A stretch of 64,000 bases of DNA from Nocardioidaceae bacterium (GTDB taxonomy: Bacteria > Actinomycetota > Actinomycetes > Propionibacteriales > Nocardioidaceae): the NCBI GenBank assembly GCA_030655315.1, contig JAURVT010000006.1:1-64000 (forward strand), given 5' to 3'. The position numbers and the translations under genes are program-made. This document shows positions 9,092 through 17,486 of this stretch, piece after piece; the stretch's first letter is position 1, and each line of letters starts with the position of its first letter. The notes below the pieces were generated by a model. The model ran no database searches. It saw only the letters and a program-made list of their open reading frames with translations, and was not told the DNA's origin.

Positions 9092-9894
9092 GGACGCGGG
9101 TCGCGGTCGTCGGCGCGTCCGGGAAGACCGGACGCGCTGCTGCCGACGCCCTGCTCGCGCGGGGCGCGCACGTCGTCCCGACGGGCCGGGCGGAGTGGGC
9201 CGACCTCGCCGGGGCGCTGGCCGGCTGCACGGCCGTCTACGTGGTCGCGCCCAACCTGCACCCCGACGAGCCGTCGTTCGTCGCGTCGGTGCTGGACGCG
9301 GCGCGCGCGGCGGGGGTCGGGCGCGTGGTGCACCACTCGGTCGCGTCGCCGTACGTCCCCGACATGCCGCACCACGTGGGCAAGGCCGTGGCCGAGGACC
9401 TCGTCCGTCGCAGCGGTCTGAGCTGGACGCTGCTGCAGCCGTGCGCCTACGTGCAGAACATGGTGCCGGCGCTGCGCATGCCCGAGCCGGTGCTCGACGT
9501 CGCCTACGACCCGGCCGCACGGTTCGGCCTGGTCGACCTCGCCGACGTGGGCGCCGCGGCCGCGACCGTGCTGCTCGAGGACGGCCACCACGGTGCGACG
9601 TACGAGCTGGGCGGTCCGTCGCTCGTCACCGTCGACGACGTGGCCGCGACGGCGTCGACGGTGCTCGGCGTCCCCGTGCCCGTCCGGCGCACCACGCCGG
9701 CGGCCTGGCGGGCCGGCGCCGACGGCCTGGACCCGCGCGAGGCCGACTGGCTCGCCGCGATGTTCGCCTACTACGACGACCACGGCCTGCCGACGGGCCC
9801 GCGTCCGCTCGCGTCGCTCCTCGGTCGAGACGCCGCCCCCCTCCTCGACACCCTCGCCCGCGAGCTCACCCAGGAGTCGTCAGCACCCCGATGA
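9088..9894 (+). CDS. NmrA-like NAD(P)-binding Rossmann protein
   Basis: 268 aa. The N-terminus has the dinucleotide loop VVGASGKTGRAAADALLARG of atypical short-chain dehydrogenases (NmrA/azoreductase-like group), followed by HHSVASPYVPDM and a PCAYVQNM stretch, all usual for this family. No Tyr-x3-Lys pair is evident, as in many NmrA-like proteins, so it may be a redox sensor or a reductase. GTG start overlaps the hyuB stop, tying it to the catabolic operon. Confidence 0.85.
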   Translation: MRTRVAVVGASGKTGRAAADALLARGAHVVPTGRAEWADLAGALAGCTAVYVVAPNLHPDEPSFVASVLDAARAAGVGRVVHHSVASPYVPDMPHHVGKAVAEDLVRRSGLSWTLLQPCAYVQNMVPALRMPEPVLDVAYDPAARFGLVDLADVGAAAATVLLEDGHHGATYELGGPSLVTVDDVAATASTVLGVPVPVRRTTPAAWRAGADGLDPREADWLAAMFAYYDDHGLPTGPRPLASLLGRDAAPLLDTLARELTQESSAPR

Positions 9895-9924
9895 GTTCGG
9901 GGGGCGGAGACGGTCGGTCGGGGC

Positions 9925-11070
9925 ATGGGTGATCTCGAGAGACTGCTGCAGCGACACGTCGACGCCGGTGCGGTGCCCGGTGCGGTGGCGCTCGTCGGGC
10001 GGGGCGACGACGTCGAGCACGCCGTCGTGGGCGTCGCCGACCTCGCGACGGGCGCCCCGATGGCACGCGACTCGATCGTCCGGGCCGCGTCCGTCGGCAA
10101 GCTCGTCACCGCGACGGCCGTGATGCTGCTCGTCGAGGACGGCGCCCTCCGGCTCGACGACCCGGTCGCCCGCTGGCTGCCCGAGCTGGCCGAGCCGGTC
10201 GTGGTGCGCACCCCGTCGTCGCCGGTGGACGACGTGGTGCCGGCCGTCCGTCCGATCACCGTGCGGCACCTGATGACGTCCAGCGTCGGCTGGGGCTTCC
10301 CGTCGGACTTCTCCTGGCCGGCCGTCGCGCCACTGATGCACGTGGTGCAGCGCGACGGGCGCGACCCCCAGCTCCGTCCGCCGCCGGACGAGTGGCTGGC
10401 CCTGCTGGCCCGCATCCCGCTGCTGCACCAGCCCGGCGACGGCTGGCTCTACAACACCAGCTCGGACCTGCAGGGCGTGCTGCTGGCGCGCGTCAGCGGG
10501 ACGCCGCTGCCCGACCTGCTGCAGGAGCGCGTGCTCGGGCCGCTCGGGATGGTCGACACCGGGTTCGTCGTGCCGGCCGCCGACCTCGATCGGTTCACCG
10601 CCTACTACCGCCCCACCGCCGACGGCCTCGAGCTCGCCGACCCGCCGGACGGGCAGTGGAGCTCGATGCCCGCCTTCCCGGCGGGGTCCGGCGGACTGGT
10701 CTCCACGCTGGACGACCTGCACGCGCTCGCCCGGATGCTGGTGGGCGGCGGCGAGGCGGACGGACGACGCCTGCTGACGGAGGCGTCGGTCCGCCAGATG
10801 GCCACCGACCACCTGGACGACGCCCAGCGCCGGATGGGCTCGCTGTTCCTGGACGGACAGGGCTGGGGGTACGGCGGGTCGGTGGACGGCGCGGCCGACG
10901 ACCCCTGGACGGTGCCGGGACGCTACGGCTGGGTGGGCGGCACCGGCACGTCGCTGCACGTCGTGCCGTCCACCGGCGACGTCTCGATCCTGCTCACCCA
11001 GGTGGGGCTCGACGGCCCCGTCCCGGCCCCGCTGATGCCCGAGTTCTGGACGTACGCGGCGCGGGCCTGA
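9925..11070 (+). CDS. Serine hydrolase, beta-lactamase/EstB family
   Basis: 381-aa class C beta-lactamase-like esterase or amidase. The nucleophile motif SVGK places Ser56 and Lys59. WLYNTSSDLQG near 175 corresponds to the Tyr motif region, and GGTGTSLHV near the C-terminus to the KTG-like motif. No signal peptide, so it is probably cytoplasmic and not an antibiotic-resistance enzyme. It starts 30 nt after the NmrA-like gene and is likely in the same transcript; it could hydrolyse an ester or lactam intermediate. Confidence 0.85.
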   Translation: MGDLERLLQRHVDAGAVPGAVALVGRGDDVEHAVVGVADLATGAPMARDSIVRAASVGKLVTATAVMLLVEDGALRLDDPVARWLPELAEPVVVRTPSSPVDDVVPAVRPITVRHLMTSSVGWGFPSDFSWPAVAPLMHVVQRDGRDPQLRPPPDEWLALLARIPLLHQPGDGWLYNTSSDLQGVLLARVSGTPLPDLLQERVLGPLGMVDTGFVVPAADLDRFTAYYRPTADGLELADPPDGQWSSMPAFPAGSGGLVSTLDDLHALARMLVGGGEADGRRLLTEASVRQMATDHLDDAQRRMGSLFLDGQGWGYGGSVDGAADDPWTVPGRYGWVGGTGTSLHVVPSTGDVSILLTQVGLDGPVPAPLMPEFWTYAARA

Positions 11071-11163
11071 TCCCCCTCCGTCCAGCTGTCGGTGAGCAGA
11101 TGTTGACGACGGATCGACGGTTCGACGTCAGGTGTTGCCCGTGCCCGGGAACACGTGCGCCCG

Positions 11164-11175
11164 TAGGTTCGGGGC
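11164..11175 (+). promoter_or_regulatory. Leaderless-type -10 box before carbamate kinase
   Basis: TAGGTT at 11164-11169 is followed by exactly 6 nt and the ATG, so transcription would begin at or near the start codon. No Shine-Dalgarno sequence is present. This suggests that carbamate kinase and the barbiturase-like gene have their own promoter. Confidence 0.6.
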
Positions 11176-12114
11176 ATGCGCCTCGTGATCGCCCTCGGTG
11201 GCAACGCCATGACGGCGGCCGACGGGTCGGCCACCCCCGAGGACCAGCGCGCCGCCGTGCAGAGCGCGATGGGGGCGGTCGCCGACCTCGTCGTCGCCGG
11301 CCACGAGGTGGTCCTGACGCACGGCAACGGCCCGCAGGTGGGCAACCTCCTGCTCAAGAACGAGCTCGCCGCCGACACCGTCGCGCCCGTCCCGCTCGAC
11401 TGGTGCGGCGCGCAGACGCAGGCCACCATCGGCATGCTCGTGCTCGACACCCTCGACGTCGCCCTCGACGAGCGCGGGTCCGACCGCCGCGCCGCGGTGC
11501 TCGTCAGCCGCACCCTCGTCGACGCTGACGACCCCGCCTTCCAGACGCCCACCAAGCCGATCGGCCGCTACCTGCCCGAGGCCGAGGCGGCGCTGATGAT
11601 CGAGCACGGCCAGCACTGGGTCGAGGTCGGCTCCCGGGGCTGGCGACGCGTCGTCGGGTCCCCCGAGCCGGTCCGCATGCTCGACCTCGCGGCCGCCCAG
11701 GCACTCCTGGCCGACGGCTTCGTCGTCGTGTGCGCCGGGGGCGGCGGCATCCCCACGCTGCACGACCCCGCCACCGGGTACACCGGCGTCGAGGCCGTGA
11801 TCGACAAGGACGTCGCGTCCGCGCTGCTCGCCGAGCAGGTGCAGGCCGACGCGCTCGTCATCGCCACCGACGTCGACGCCGCCGTCGTCGGCTGGGGCAC
11901 CCCGGACGCCCGGGCGCTCGGCGAGGTCGACGCCGCCGAGATGCGCCGCATCGCCGCCGAGGGCCACTTCGCCGCCGGGTCCATGGGCCCCAAGGTCGAG
12001 GCCGTCACCCGCTTCGCCGAGCGGTGCGGCCGCGTCGGCGTCATCACCTCCCTGCCCCGCATCGCCGACGCCGTCGCCGGCACCGCCGGCACGCGCGTCG
12101 TCCCGAAGTCCTGA
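11176..12114 (+). CDS. arcC: Carbamate kinase
   Basis: 312-aa amino-acid-kinase-fold enzyme interconverting carbamoyl phosphate + ADP and ATP + carbamate. Seen: N-terminal ALGGNAM nucleotide/phosphate loop, [11 protein letters not shown], the CAGGGGIP loop near 190, VIDKD, and GSMGPKVEA near the C-terminus, all diagnostic of carbamate kinases. It is 26 nt ahead of the ring-opening amidohydrolase, implying that a carbamoylated product is turned into ATP. No carbamoyltransferase gene is visible in the window. Confidence 0.93.
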   Translation: MRLVIALGGNAMTAADGSATPEDQRAAVQSAMGAVADLVVAGHEVVLTHGNGPQVGNLLLKNELAADTVAPVPLDWCGAQTQATIGMLVLDTLDVALDERGSDRRAAVLVSRTLVDADDPAFQTPTKPIGRYLPEAEAALMIEHGQHWVEVGSRGWRRVVGSPEPVRMLDLAAAQALLADGFVVVCAGGGGIPTLHDPATGYTGVEAVIDKDVASALLAEQVQADALVIATDVDAAVVGWGTPDARALGEVDAAEMRRIAAEGHFAAGSMGPKVEAVTRFAERCGRVGVITSLPRIADAVAGTAGTRVVPKS

Positions 12115-12139
12115 ACACCACCCCGAACGAGAGGTCGTC

Positions 12140-13243
12140 ATGCCCGCCGCCATCGAAGTCCGCAAGGTCCCGATCCACTCCGTCGCCGACGCCAGCGAGC
12201 TCGCGAAGCTCATCGACGACGGCGTCATGGAGGCCGACCGCGTCGTCGCCGTCATCGGCAAGACCGAGGGCAACGGCGGCGTCAACGACTACACCCGGAT
12301 CATCGCCGACCGCGCGTTCCGCGAGGTCATCCAGGCCAAGGGCACCCGCTCGGTCGAGGACGTCAAGCAGATCCCGATCGTCTGGTCCGGCGGTACCGAC
12401 GGCGTCATCAGCCCCCACGCCACGATCTTCGCCACCGTCGCCGACGAGAAGGCGACGAAGACCGACGAGCCGCGCCTGACGGTCGGCTTCGCGATGAGCG
12501 AGCAGCTGCTGCCCGAGGAGATCGGCCGCACGCCGATGATCACCAAGGTCGCCGACGCCGTGAAGGTCGCCATGGAGCGCGCCGGCATCACCGACCCCGC
12601 CGACGTGCACTACGTGCAGACCAAGACGCCGCTGCTCACGATCCACACCATCCGCGACGCCAAGAGCCGCGGCCAGAAGGTCTGGACCGAGCACACCCAC
12701 GAGTCGATGGACCTCTCCAACGGCGTCACCGCGCTCGGCATCGCCGTCGCCCTGGGCGAGATCGAGATGCCCACCGACGCGGACGTCATGCACGACCGCA
12801 GCCTGTTCTCGGCCGTCGCCTCCTGCTCCTCGGGCGTCGAGCTCGACCAGGCCCAGGTCGTCGTGGTCGGCAACGCCCGCGGCGTCGGCGGCGACTACCG
12901 CATCGGCCACGCCGTGATGAAGGACGCCCTCGACGCCGACGGCATCTGGGACGCCATCCGCGACGCGGGCCTCGACCTCCCCGAGCGCCCCCGCACGTCC
13001 GACCTCGAGGACCGCCTCGTCAACGTCTTCCTCAAGTGCGAGGCCAGCCAGGACGGCGAGGTGCGCGGTCGTCGCAACGCGATGCTCGACGACTCCGACG
13101 TCCACTGGCACCGCCAGATCAAGGCCGCCGTCGGTGGCGTCACCGCCGCCGTCACGGGCGACCCCGCCGTCTTCGTCTCCGTCTCCGCCGCCCACCAGGG
13201 TCCCGAGGGTGGAGGCCCCGTCGCCGCCATCATCAAGGCCTGA
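12140..13243 (+). CDS. Ring-opening amidohydrolase, barbiturase/cyanuric acid amidohydrolase family
   Basis: 367 aa, the family length. The three-fold Toblerone design is visible as three Lys/Ser pairs: Lys41 with Ser83 (VWSGGTDG), Lys162 with Ser230-Ser231 (SCSSGVE), and Lys299 with Ser349 ([15 protein letters not shown]). These enzymes open cyanuric acid or barbiturate rings. I cannot tell the two apart by eye; the molybdenum hydroxylase and amidase upstream favour a barbiturase-like role in oxidative pyrimidine breakdown. ATG 12140 follows a GAGAGG ribosome site. The stop is followed by a large nested stem-loop. Confidence 0.92.
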   Translation: MPAAIEVRKVPIHSVADASELAKLIDDGVMEADRVVAVIGKTEGNGGVNDYTRIIADRAFREVIQAKGTRSVEDVKQIPIVWSGGTDGVISPHATIFATVADEKATKTDEPRLTVGFAMSEQLLPEEIGRTPMITKVADAVKVAMERAGITDPADVHYVQTKTPLLTIHTIRDAKSRGQKVWTEHTHESMDLSNGVTALGIAVALGEIEMPTDADVMHDRSLFSAVASCSSGVELDQAQVVVVGNARGVGGDYRIGHAVMKDALDADGIWDAIRDAGLDLPERPRTSDLEDRLVNVFLKCEASQDGEVRGRRNAMLDDSDVHWHRQIKAAVGGVTAAVTGDPAVFVSVSAAHQGPEGGGPVAAIIKA

Positions 13244-13248
13244 GAGCT

Positions 13249-13331
13249 GGGGCATCCCGGCTGGGTGCGTGGCCCGGTGCTCGGCGAACCCGGTTCGCCG
13301 TCGCACCGGCGCCTTCCCAGCCGGGCGCCCC
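13249..13331 (+). terminator. Large nested stem-loop after the barbiturase-like gene
   Basis: Three nested helices: outer arms 13249-13265 and 13316-13331 (GGGGC..CCCGGCTGGG against CCCAGCCGGGCGCCCC), middle arms 13274-13280/13303-13309 and inner arms 13282-13289/13293-13300. It is placed where the operon should end. There is no T-tract, so it may act as a Rho-independent-like stop or 3' stabiliser. Confidence 0.65.
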
Positions 13332-13472
13332 ACCCCTCAGGACCTCCGTGACCACGCTGAGAACCTCCCGGGACGTCAAGAACACCGTGCAGACGGTCCG
13401 AGCACCCCGCCTCGACGCCGGGACGCCCGACCGGTCAGTGACATCGCCTCGATCCTCGGCGAGGATCGGCCC

Positions 13473-13679
13473 ATGACCGACGCACCGAAGCCCCAGGGCC
13501 CCGCCTCCTACTTCCCGTCCATCGAGAAGACCTACGGGCAGCCGATCGAGCACTGGCTCCAGCTGGTGCGCGACAGCCCGCTGAGCAAGCACGGCGAGCT
13601 CGTCACCTGGCTCAAGACCGAGCACGGGATGGGGCACGGCCACGCCAGCGCCGTCGTCGCGCACGCCCTGAAGGGATGA
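13473..13679 (+). CDS. Small DUF4287-type protein
   Basis: 68 aa. The sequence SYFPSIEKTYGQPIEHW followed by LVTWLKTEHGMGHGHA is the DUF4287 pattern, a small domain of unknown function common in actinobacteria and sometimes fused to DUF5655. Single domain, cytoplasmic, no known partner. A short inverted repeat (13451-13467) lies just before the ATG. Confidence 0.85.
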   Translation: MTDAPKPQGPASYFPSIEKTYGQPIEHWLQLVRDSPLSKHGELVTWLKTEHGMGHGHASAVVAHALKG

Positions 13680-13770
13680 CGGCCGCCCGTCCCCGATGAG
13701 TTCGTCGTCCGCCGCCGGTCTGTCCTGTGAGCGGCCGACGAGGGCCGCGCTCGAGCAAGGAGACACCGAG

Positions 13771-14325
13771 ATGCGCGCAGTGACCGCTGGGCTGTTCCAC
13801 TCCGTCGACGGCGTGGTCGAGGCCCCGAACCTCTGGCAGCTCGACGCCTTCGACGAGGTCATGGGCCAGGAGATGGGCGCCTTCATCTCCCGCGCCGACA
13901 CCGTCGTCATGGGCCGGGTCGGGTACGAGCAGTGGTCGGACTACTGGCCCACCGCCGCCGAGCAGGACGGGTTCGGCACCTTCATCAACGCCGTCCCCAA
14001 GCTCGTCGCGTCGCGCACCCTGAGCGGAGAGCTGACCTGGCAGAACGCGAGCCTGGTCGAGGGCGACCTGTTCGACGCGGTCCGCGCGCTCAAGGAGACC
14101 GAGGGCGGCGACATCGCGGTCTGCGGCGGCATCACGATCGTCCGCGAGCTGCTGTTCGCCGGCCTGCTCGACCGCCTCACCCTGATGACCCACCCCGTCG
14201 TCGCCGGGTCGGGGCGCCACCTCTTCGAGCCGGGCGACCCGGTCACCCGGCTCACCCTCGACCGGTCGATCACCACGCCCAAGGGCAACGTCGTGACCGA
14301 CTACTCGGTGCGGCGCGACGGCTGA
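13771..14325 (+). CDS. Dihydrofolate-reductase-fold family protein (RibD C-terminal type)
   Basis: 184 aa with the RibD-C/DHFR-like pattern: AGLFHSVDGVVEAP at the start, VVMGRVGYEQWSDYW near 50, GGDIAVCGGITIVRELL near 110-125, and a closing PVVAGSGRHLF. Such proteins bind NADPH; many are orphan reductases outside riboflavin synthesis. The ATG was chosen for the AAGGAG site 9 nt upstream. It converges with the minus-strand sugar operon, whose last gene ends 7 nt away. Confidence 0.9.
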   Translation: MRAVTAGLFHSVDGVVEAPNLWQLDAFDEVMGQEMGAFISRADTVVMGRVGYEQWSDYWPTAAEQDGFGTFINAVPKLVASRTLSGELTWQNASLVEGDLFDAVRALKETEGGDIAVCGGITIVRELLFAGLLDRLTLMTHPVVAGSGRHLFEPGDPVTRLTLDRSITTPKGNVVTDYSVRRDG

Positions 14326-14332
14326 GCCGGGC

Positions 14333-15370
14333 TCAGCGCCGCAGCACGTCGGGGTTGGCCACGTGCTCGGGGACGGCGCCCCGGGCGTACCGGGCGACGT
14401 CCGCCCCCAGGATCTGGGCCGCACGCAGCGCGGTCTGCTTGCTCGCCCCGGCCAGGTGCGGGGTGAGCACGAGACCGGGGGTCGTCAGCAGGCGCGAGCC
14501 GGCGGGGATCGGCTCGACCGGGAACACGTCGAGGGCGGCGCCGAACAGGTGGCCGCGGTCCAGGGCGTCGCAGAGTGCGTCGGCGTCGAGGAGCGTGCCC
14601 CGGGCGCAGTTGACGAGCACCGATCCCGGCCGCATCGCCGCGATCTGCTCGGCGCCGATCATCCCGGCCGTCTCGGCGGTGGCGCGGGCGTGCAGCGTGA
14701 CGACGTCGGACGACGCGAGGAGCTCGTCCAGATCCACCGGCTCGGCCAGGCCGGCCAGCTGGTCGGCGTCCACGAACGGGTCGTGGACGAGCACCCGGGC
14801 ACCGAACCCCTGGAGCATCCGGGCCACGCGGCGTCCGATCGCCCCGAAGCCCACCAGGCCCACGGTGCTCGAGCCGAGCTCGGGTCCGACGCTGTCGTAG
14901 GCGTAGTAGTCGCCCCGCCAGGTGCCGGCGTGCAGGTCGGCGTCCGTCGCGGGGATGCGCCTGGCCGCGGCCAGGATCAGGCCCAGGGTGTGCTCGGCCG
15001 TCGCAGGCGCGTTGCGTCCCGGTGCGTACGTGACCGTGACCCCGTGCGCGGTGGCCGCGTCGAGGTTGGCGTTGACGGGGCCGCCGCGGCTCACCCCGAA
15101 CATCCGCAGGTCGGGGCACGCCTCGAGGACCCGCTCGGTGAGGGGCGCCATCTGCGTGAGGCACACCTCGACGCCCTGCAGTGCCTCGACCAGCTGCTCC
15201 TCGGTGCCCGACGCCTCGTCCACCTCGCCCACGGGGCCGAAGGGCTCGATCGGCCACGGCAGCGTCAGCTCACGCACCTCCACCGGCCGCTCGACGACGC
15301 CGCGCACCGAGTCGGCGAGCAGGGTGCTGAGGACGAAGTGGTCGCCGGCGGCGAGGACGGACAGGCTCAT
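14333..15370 (-). CDS. D-2-hydroxyacid dehydrogenase family protein
   Basis: 345-aa NAD-dependent dehydrogenase of the phosphoglycerate-dehydrogenase/glyoxylate-reductase class. Seen: NAD loop GLVGFGAIGRRVA, catalytic Arg region VNCARGTLLD, the Glu region DVFPVEPIP and the catalytic His in LTPHLAGASKQT. It closes the sugar operon and overlaps the phosphatase gene by ATGA, so it probably handles a sugar-acid or phosphorylated sugar-acid intermediate rather than serine synthesis. Substrate not determinable. Confidence 0.9.
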   Translation of the reverse strand: MSLSVLAAGDHFVLSTLLADSVRGVVERPVEVRELTLPWPIEPFGPVGEVDEASGTEEQLVEALQGVEVCLTQMAPLTERVLEACPDLRMFGVSRGGPVNANLDAATAHGVTVTYAPGRNAPATAEHTLGLILAAARRIPATDADLHAGTWRGDYYAYDSVGPELGSSTVGLVGFGAIGRRVARMLQGFGARVLVHDPFVDADQLAGLAEPVDLDELLASSDVVTLHARATAETAGMIGAEQIAAMRPGSVLVNCARGTLLDADALCDALDRGHLFGAALDVFPVEPIPAGSRLLTTPGLVLTPHLAGASKQTALRAAQILGADVARYARGAVPEHVANPDVLRR

Positions 15371-15993
15371 GACGATGACACCTTCGGTTCGAGGGGGCGG
15401 TTGAGCTCGAGGAGGGCGGCGGGCCCGTCCCCGACGACGCGCAGCCGGGTCAGCGCGGCGTTGTGCAGCGAGGGGAGCACGCGTCGATAGCTCCCGAGGG
15501 GGATGCCGACGAGCTGACAGACCGCGAGCCGGATCGCGGTGCTGTGCGCCACCACGAGGACGGTGCCGGCGGGCTGGGCCGCCGACGCGGCGTGGAGCGC
15601 GGCGACGAAGCGGTCCGCCACCACGTCGGGGTGCTCCCCACCGGGCAGGGGGTGCTCCACGGGGTCGCGGACGAAGGCCGCGCGGGCCTCGGGGAACGCC
15701 TGCTCCATCTCGGCCGCGGTCAGGCCCTCCCCCGCACCGAAGTGCGCCTCGGTGAGACGGTCGTCGACGCCGACCTCGAGGCCCGTGGTCCGGGCGCAGG
15801 CGGCCGCGGTCAGCCGCGCCCGTGACAGCGGCGAGCTCCAGATCGCGTCGAGCCCGGCCGTCGCGGCCCACCGGCCCAGCGCCTCGGCCTGCTCGAGACC
15901 GACGTCGGTGAGGCCGACGTCGCTCGAGCCGGCGTAGCGGTTCTCGGCGTGCCAGAGGGTCTGGCCGTGGCGCACCAGGACGAGGTCGGTCAT
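15367..15993 (-). CDS. Histidine phosphatase (phosphoglycerate mutase-like)
   Basis: 208 aa. The phosphohistidine motif LVRHGQT is at 6-12 and the second catalytic His lies in VVAHSTAIRLA near 150; the Glu is in the LTEAHFGAGEG stretch. These enzymes remove phosphate from sugar phosphates and similar small molecules. It overlaps the kinase gene upstream and the dehydrogenase gene downstream, an unusual kinase-phosphatase-dehydrogenase arrangement in one operon. Confidence 0.9.
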   Translation of the reverse strand: MTDLVLVRHGQTLWHAENRYAGSSDVGLTDVGLEQAEALGRWAATAGLDAIWSSPLSRARLTAAACARTTGLEVGVDDRLTEAHFGAGEGLTAAEMEQAFPEARAAFVRDPVEHPLPGGEHPDVVADRFVAALHAASAAQPAGTVLVVAHSTAIRLAVCQLVGIPLGSYRRVLPSLHNAALTRLRVVGDGPAALLELNRPLEPKVSSS

Positions 15994-17486
15994 GCGTGTG
16001 CTCCCCTGCGGGCGTGGGCGGCGACGGGCTCGGCGAGCCAGCCGCGTCGCTCGAGCTGGTCGACCAGGGCCACGTAACCCTCCAGGAGGCGGTCGCGGGT
16101 CTGCCGCGGCTCGTAGGTGCGGGACGTGCCCGTCATGGCGGCCGCGACCGGGGCGGGGTCACCCTCGCCCGCGGCGGCCAGCACGGCCATCCCGAGCGCC
16201 GGCGTCGCGTCGTCGGGCACGCGCACCTCGCGACCGAGGACGTCGGCGCGGAGCTGGCACCAGTAGGCGTTGCCGCTCGCCCCGCCGGTGAGGACCACGT
16301 CACCGTGCAGCGGCGCGCCGAGCAGGTCGAGGTAGTCGTAGCAGAGCCGCTCGACGTGGGCCACGCCCTGCAGCACCGACGCGAAGCGGTCGGCGTCGTC
16401 GCCCGACGAGCCCACGGTGAACGCCCGCGCCCCGGGTGCGACGAACGGGAAGCGCTCGCCCTCGGAGACCAGGGGGTAGGTCAGCGCACCGGACGGCTCG
16501 TGCTCCCGGGCCCCCCGCGTGAGCGCGTCGAGGTCGGCCCCGGGGAACATCGAGGGGACGACGCCCGCACCGCTGCTCGAGGCGCCGCCCGGCAGCCATC
16601 GTCCGGCCGGGCCGCGGTGGGAGTACACGACGCCCGCGGGGTCGACGACCGGCCGCTCGGTCACCCCCTTGAGCACGAGGGTGGTGCCGAGCACGCTGTT
16701 CCAGCTGCCGACGTCGACGACGCCCGCGCCCAGCTGGCTCGCGCAGCCGTCGGTGGTGCCGGCGACGACGGGCGTGCCCGCGGGGATGCCGGTGGCGGCC
16801 GCGCCGGCGGCCCCCACCCGGCCGAGGCCGGCGCCGGGGGCCACGAGCGGTGGGAGCACCTCGGCGGGGACGCCGAGCCGGTCCATCACCGTCGTCGGCC
16901 AGCCGTGGTCGACGAGGTGGGCGCCGGTCTTGAGCGCGTTGCTGAGGTCGGTGGCGACGGCGTGGCCGACGAGCCGCCGGTTGACCAGGTCGACCTGGTG
17001 GGACAGGCGGACGTCGCGGGAGCCACCGGCCTCCGCGCGCTCCTGCAGCAACCACAGGAGCTTCGGCAGGCCCCAGGACACCTGCATCCGCTGGTACCCC
17101 AGCGCCGCCCACACGTCGGCACCCGCCACGTCGACGGCGGCGAGGTGGTCGTGGGCGCGTGCGTCGTCGTACATCAGCCCGGGCGTCAGCGGGGTGCCGT
17201 CGACGTCGGTCAGCAGCACCGTCCCCGACGTGCCGTCGGTGGCGACCCCGCGCACGGTGGCCGGGTCCAGGTCGGCGGTCGCGTGGCGTGACGCCTCGCC
17301 GACCGCGCTCCACCACTGCTCGGGGTCCTGCTCGTGACGGGGCCCGTCGCGCCGGCTGGACAGCGCCGACGAGCCGCGCCCCACCACGACGCCGTCGCCG
17401 CGGACGGCCAGCACCCGGACGCTCTGCGTGCCGAGGTCGATGCCGATCCACGTCCCGTCCGGGTCGGTGCTCCCGGGGGCGGTCAT
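15990..17486 (-). CDS. FGGY-family carbohydrate kinase 1
   Basis: 498-aa ATP-dependent sugar/polyol kinase. Seen: N-terminal phosphate loop GIDLGTQSVRVLAV, the adenosine-side TTDGCASQLGAG stretch, and GDVVLTGGASGNAYWCQ near the C-terminus, the FGGY signature region. ATG chosen because it overlaps the stop of kinase 2. It differs from kinase 2 throughout, so this is not a recent duplication. Closest in pattern to xylulokinase-like members; substrate unknown. Confidence 0.9.
   Translation of the reverse strand: MTAPGSTDPDGTWIGIDLGTQSVRVLAVRGDGVVVGRGSSALSSRRDGPRHEQDPEQWWSAVGEASRHATADLDPATVRGVATDGTSGTVLLTDVDGTPLTPGLMYDDARAHDHLAAVDVAGADVWAALGYQRMQVSWGLPKLLWLLQERAEAGGSRDVRLSHQVDLVNRRLVGHAVATDLSNALKTGAHLVDHGWPTTVMDRLGVPAEVLPPLVAPGAGLGRVGAAGAAATGIPAGTPVVAGTTDGCASQLGAGVVDVGSWNSVLGTTLVLKGVTERPVVDPAGVVYSHRGPAGRWLPGGASSSGAGVVPSMFPGADLDALTRGAREHEPSGALTYPLVSEGERFPFVAPGARAFTVGSSGDDADRFASVLQGVAHVERLCYDYLDLLGAPLHGDVVLTGGASGNAYWCQLRADVLGREVRVPDDATPALGMAVLAAAGEGDPAPVAAAMTGTSRTYEPRQTRDRLLEGYVALVDQLERRGWLAEPVAAHARRGAHA

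Noticed and set aside
9925-11070. Antibiotic-resistance beta-lactamase
   Set aside because: No signal peptide, esterase-type motifs and operon context; a metabolic serine hydrolase is more likely.
9885-13705. Shared 14-mer CCCCGATGAGTTCG near 9888 and 13693
   Set aside because: Short, without flanking similarity; chance match in GC-rich DNA is likely.
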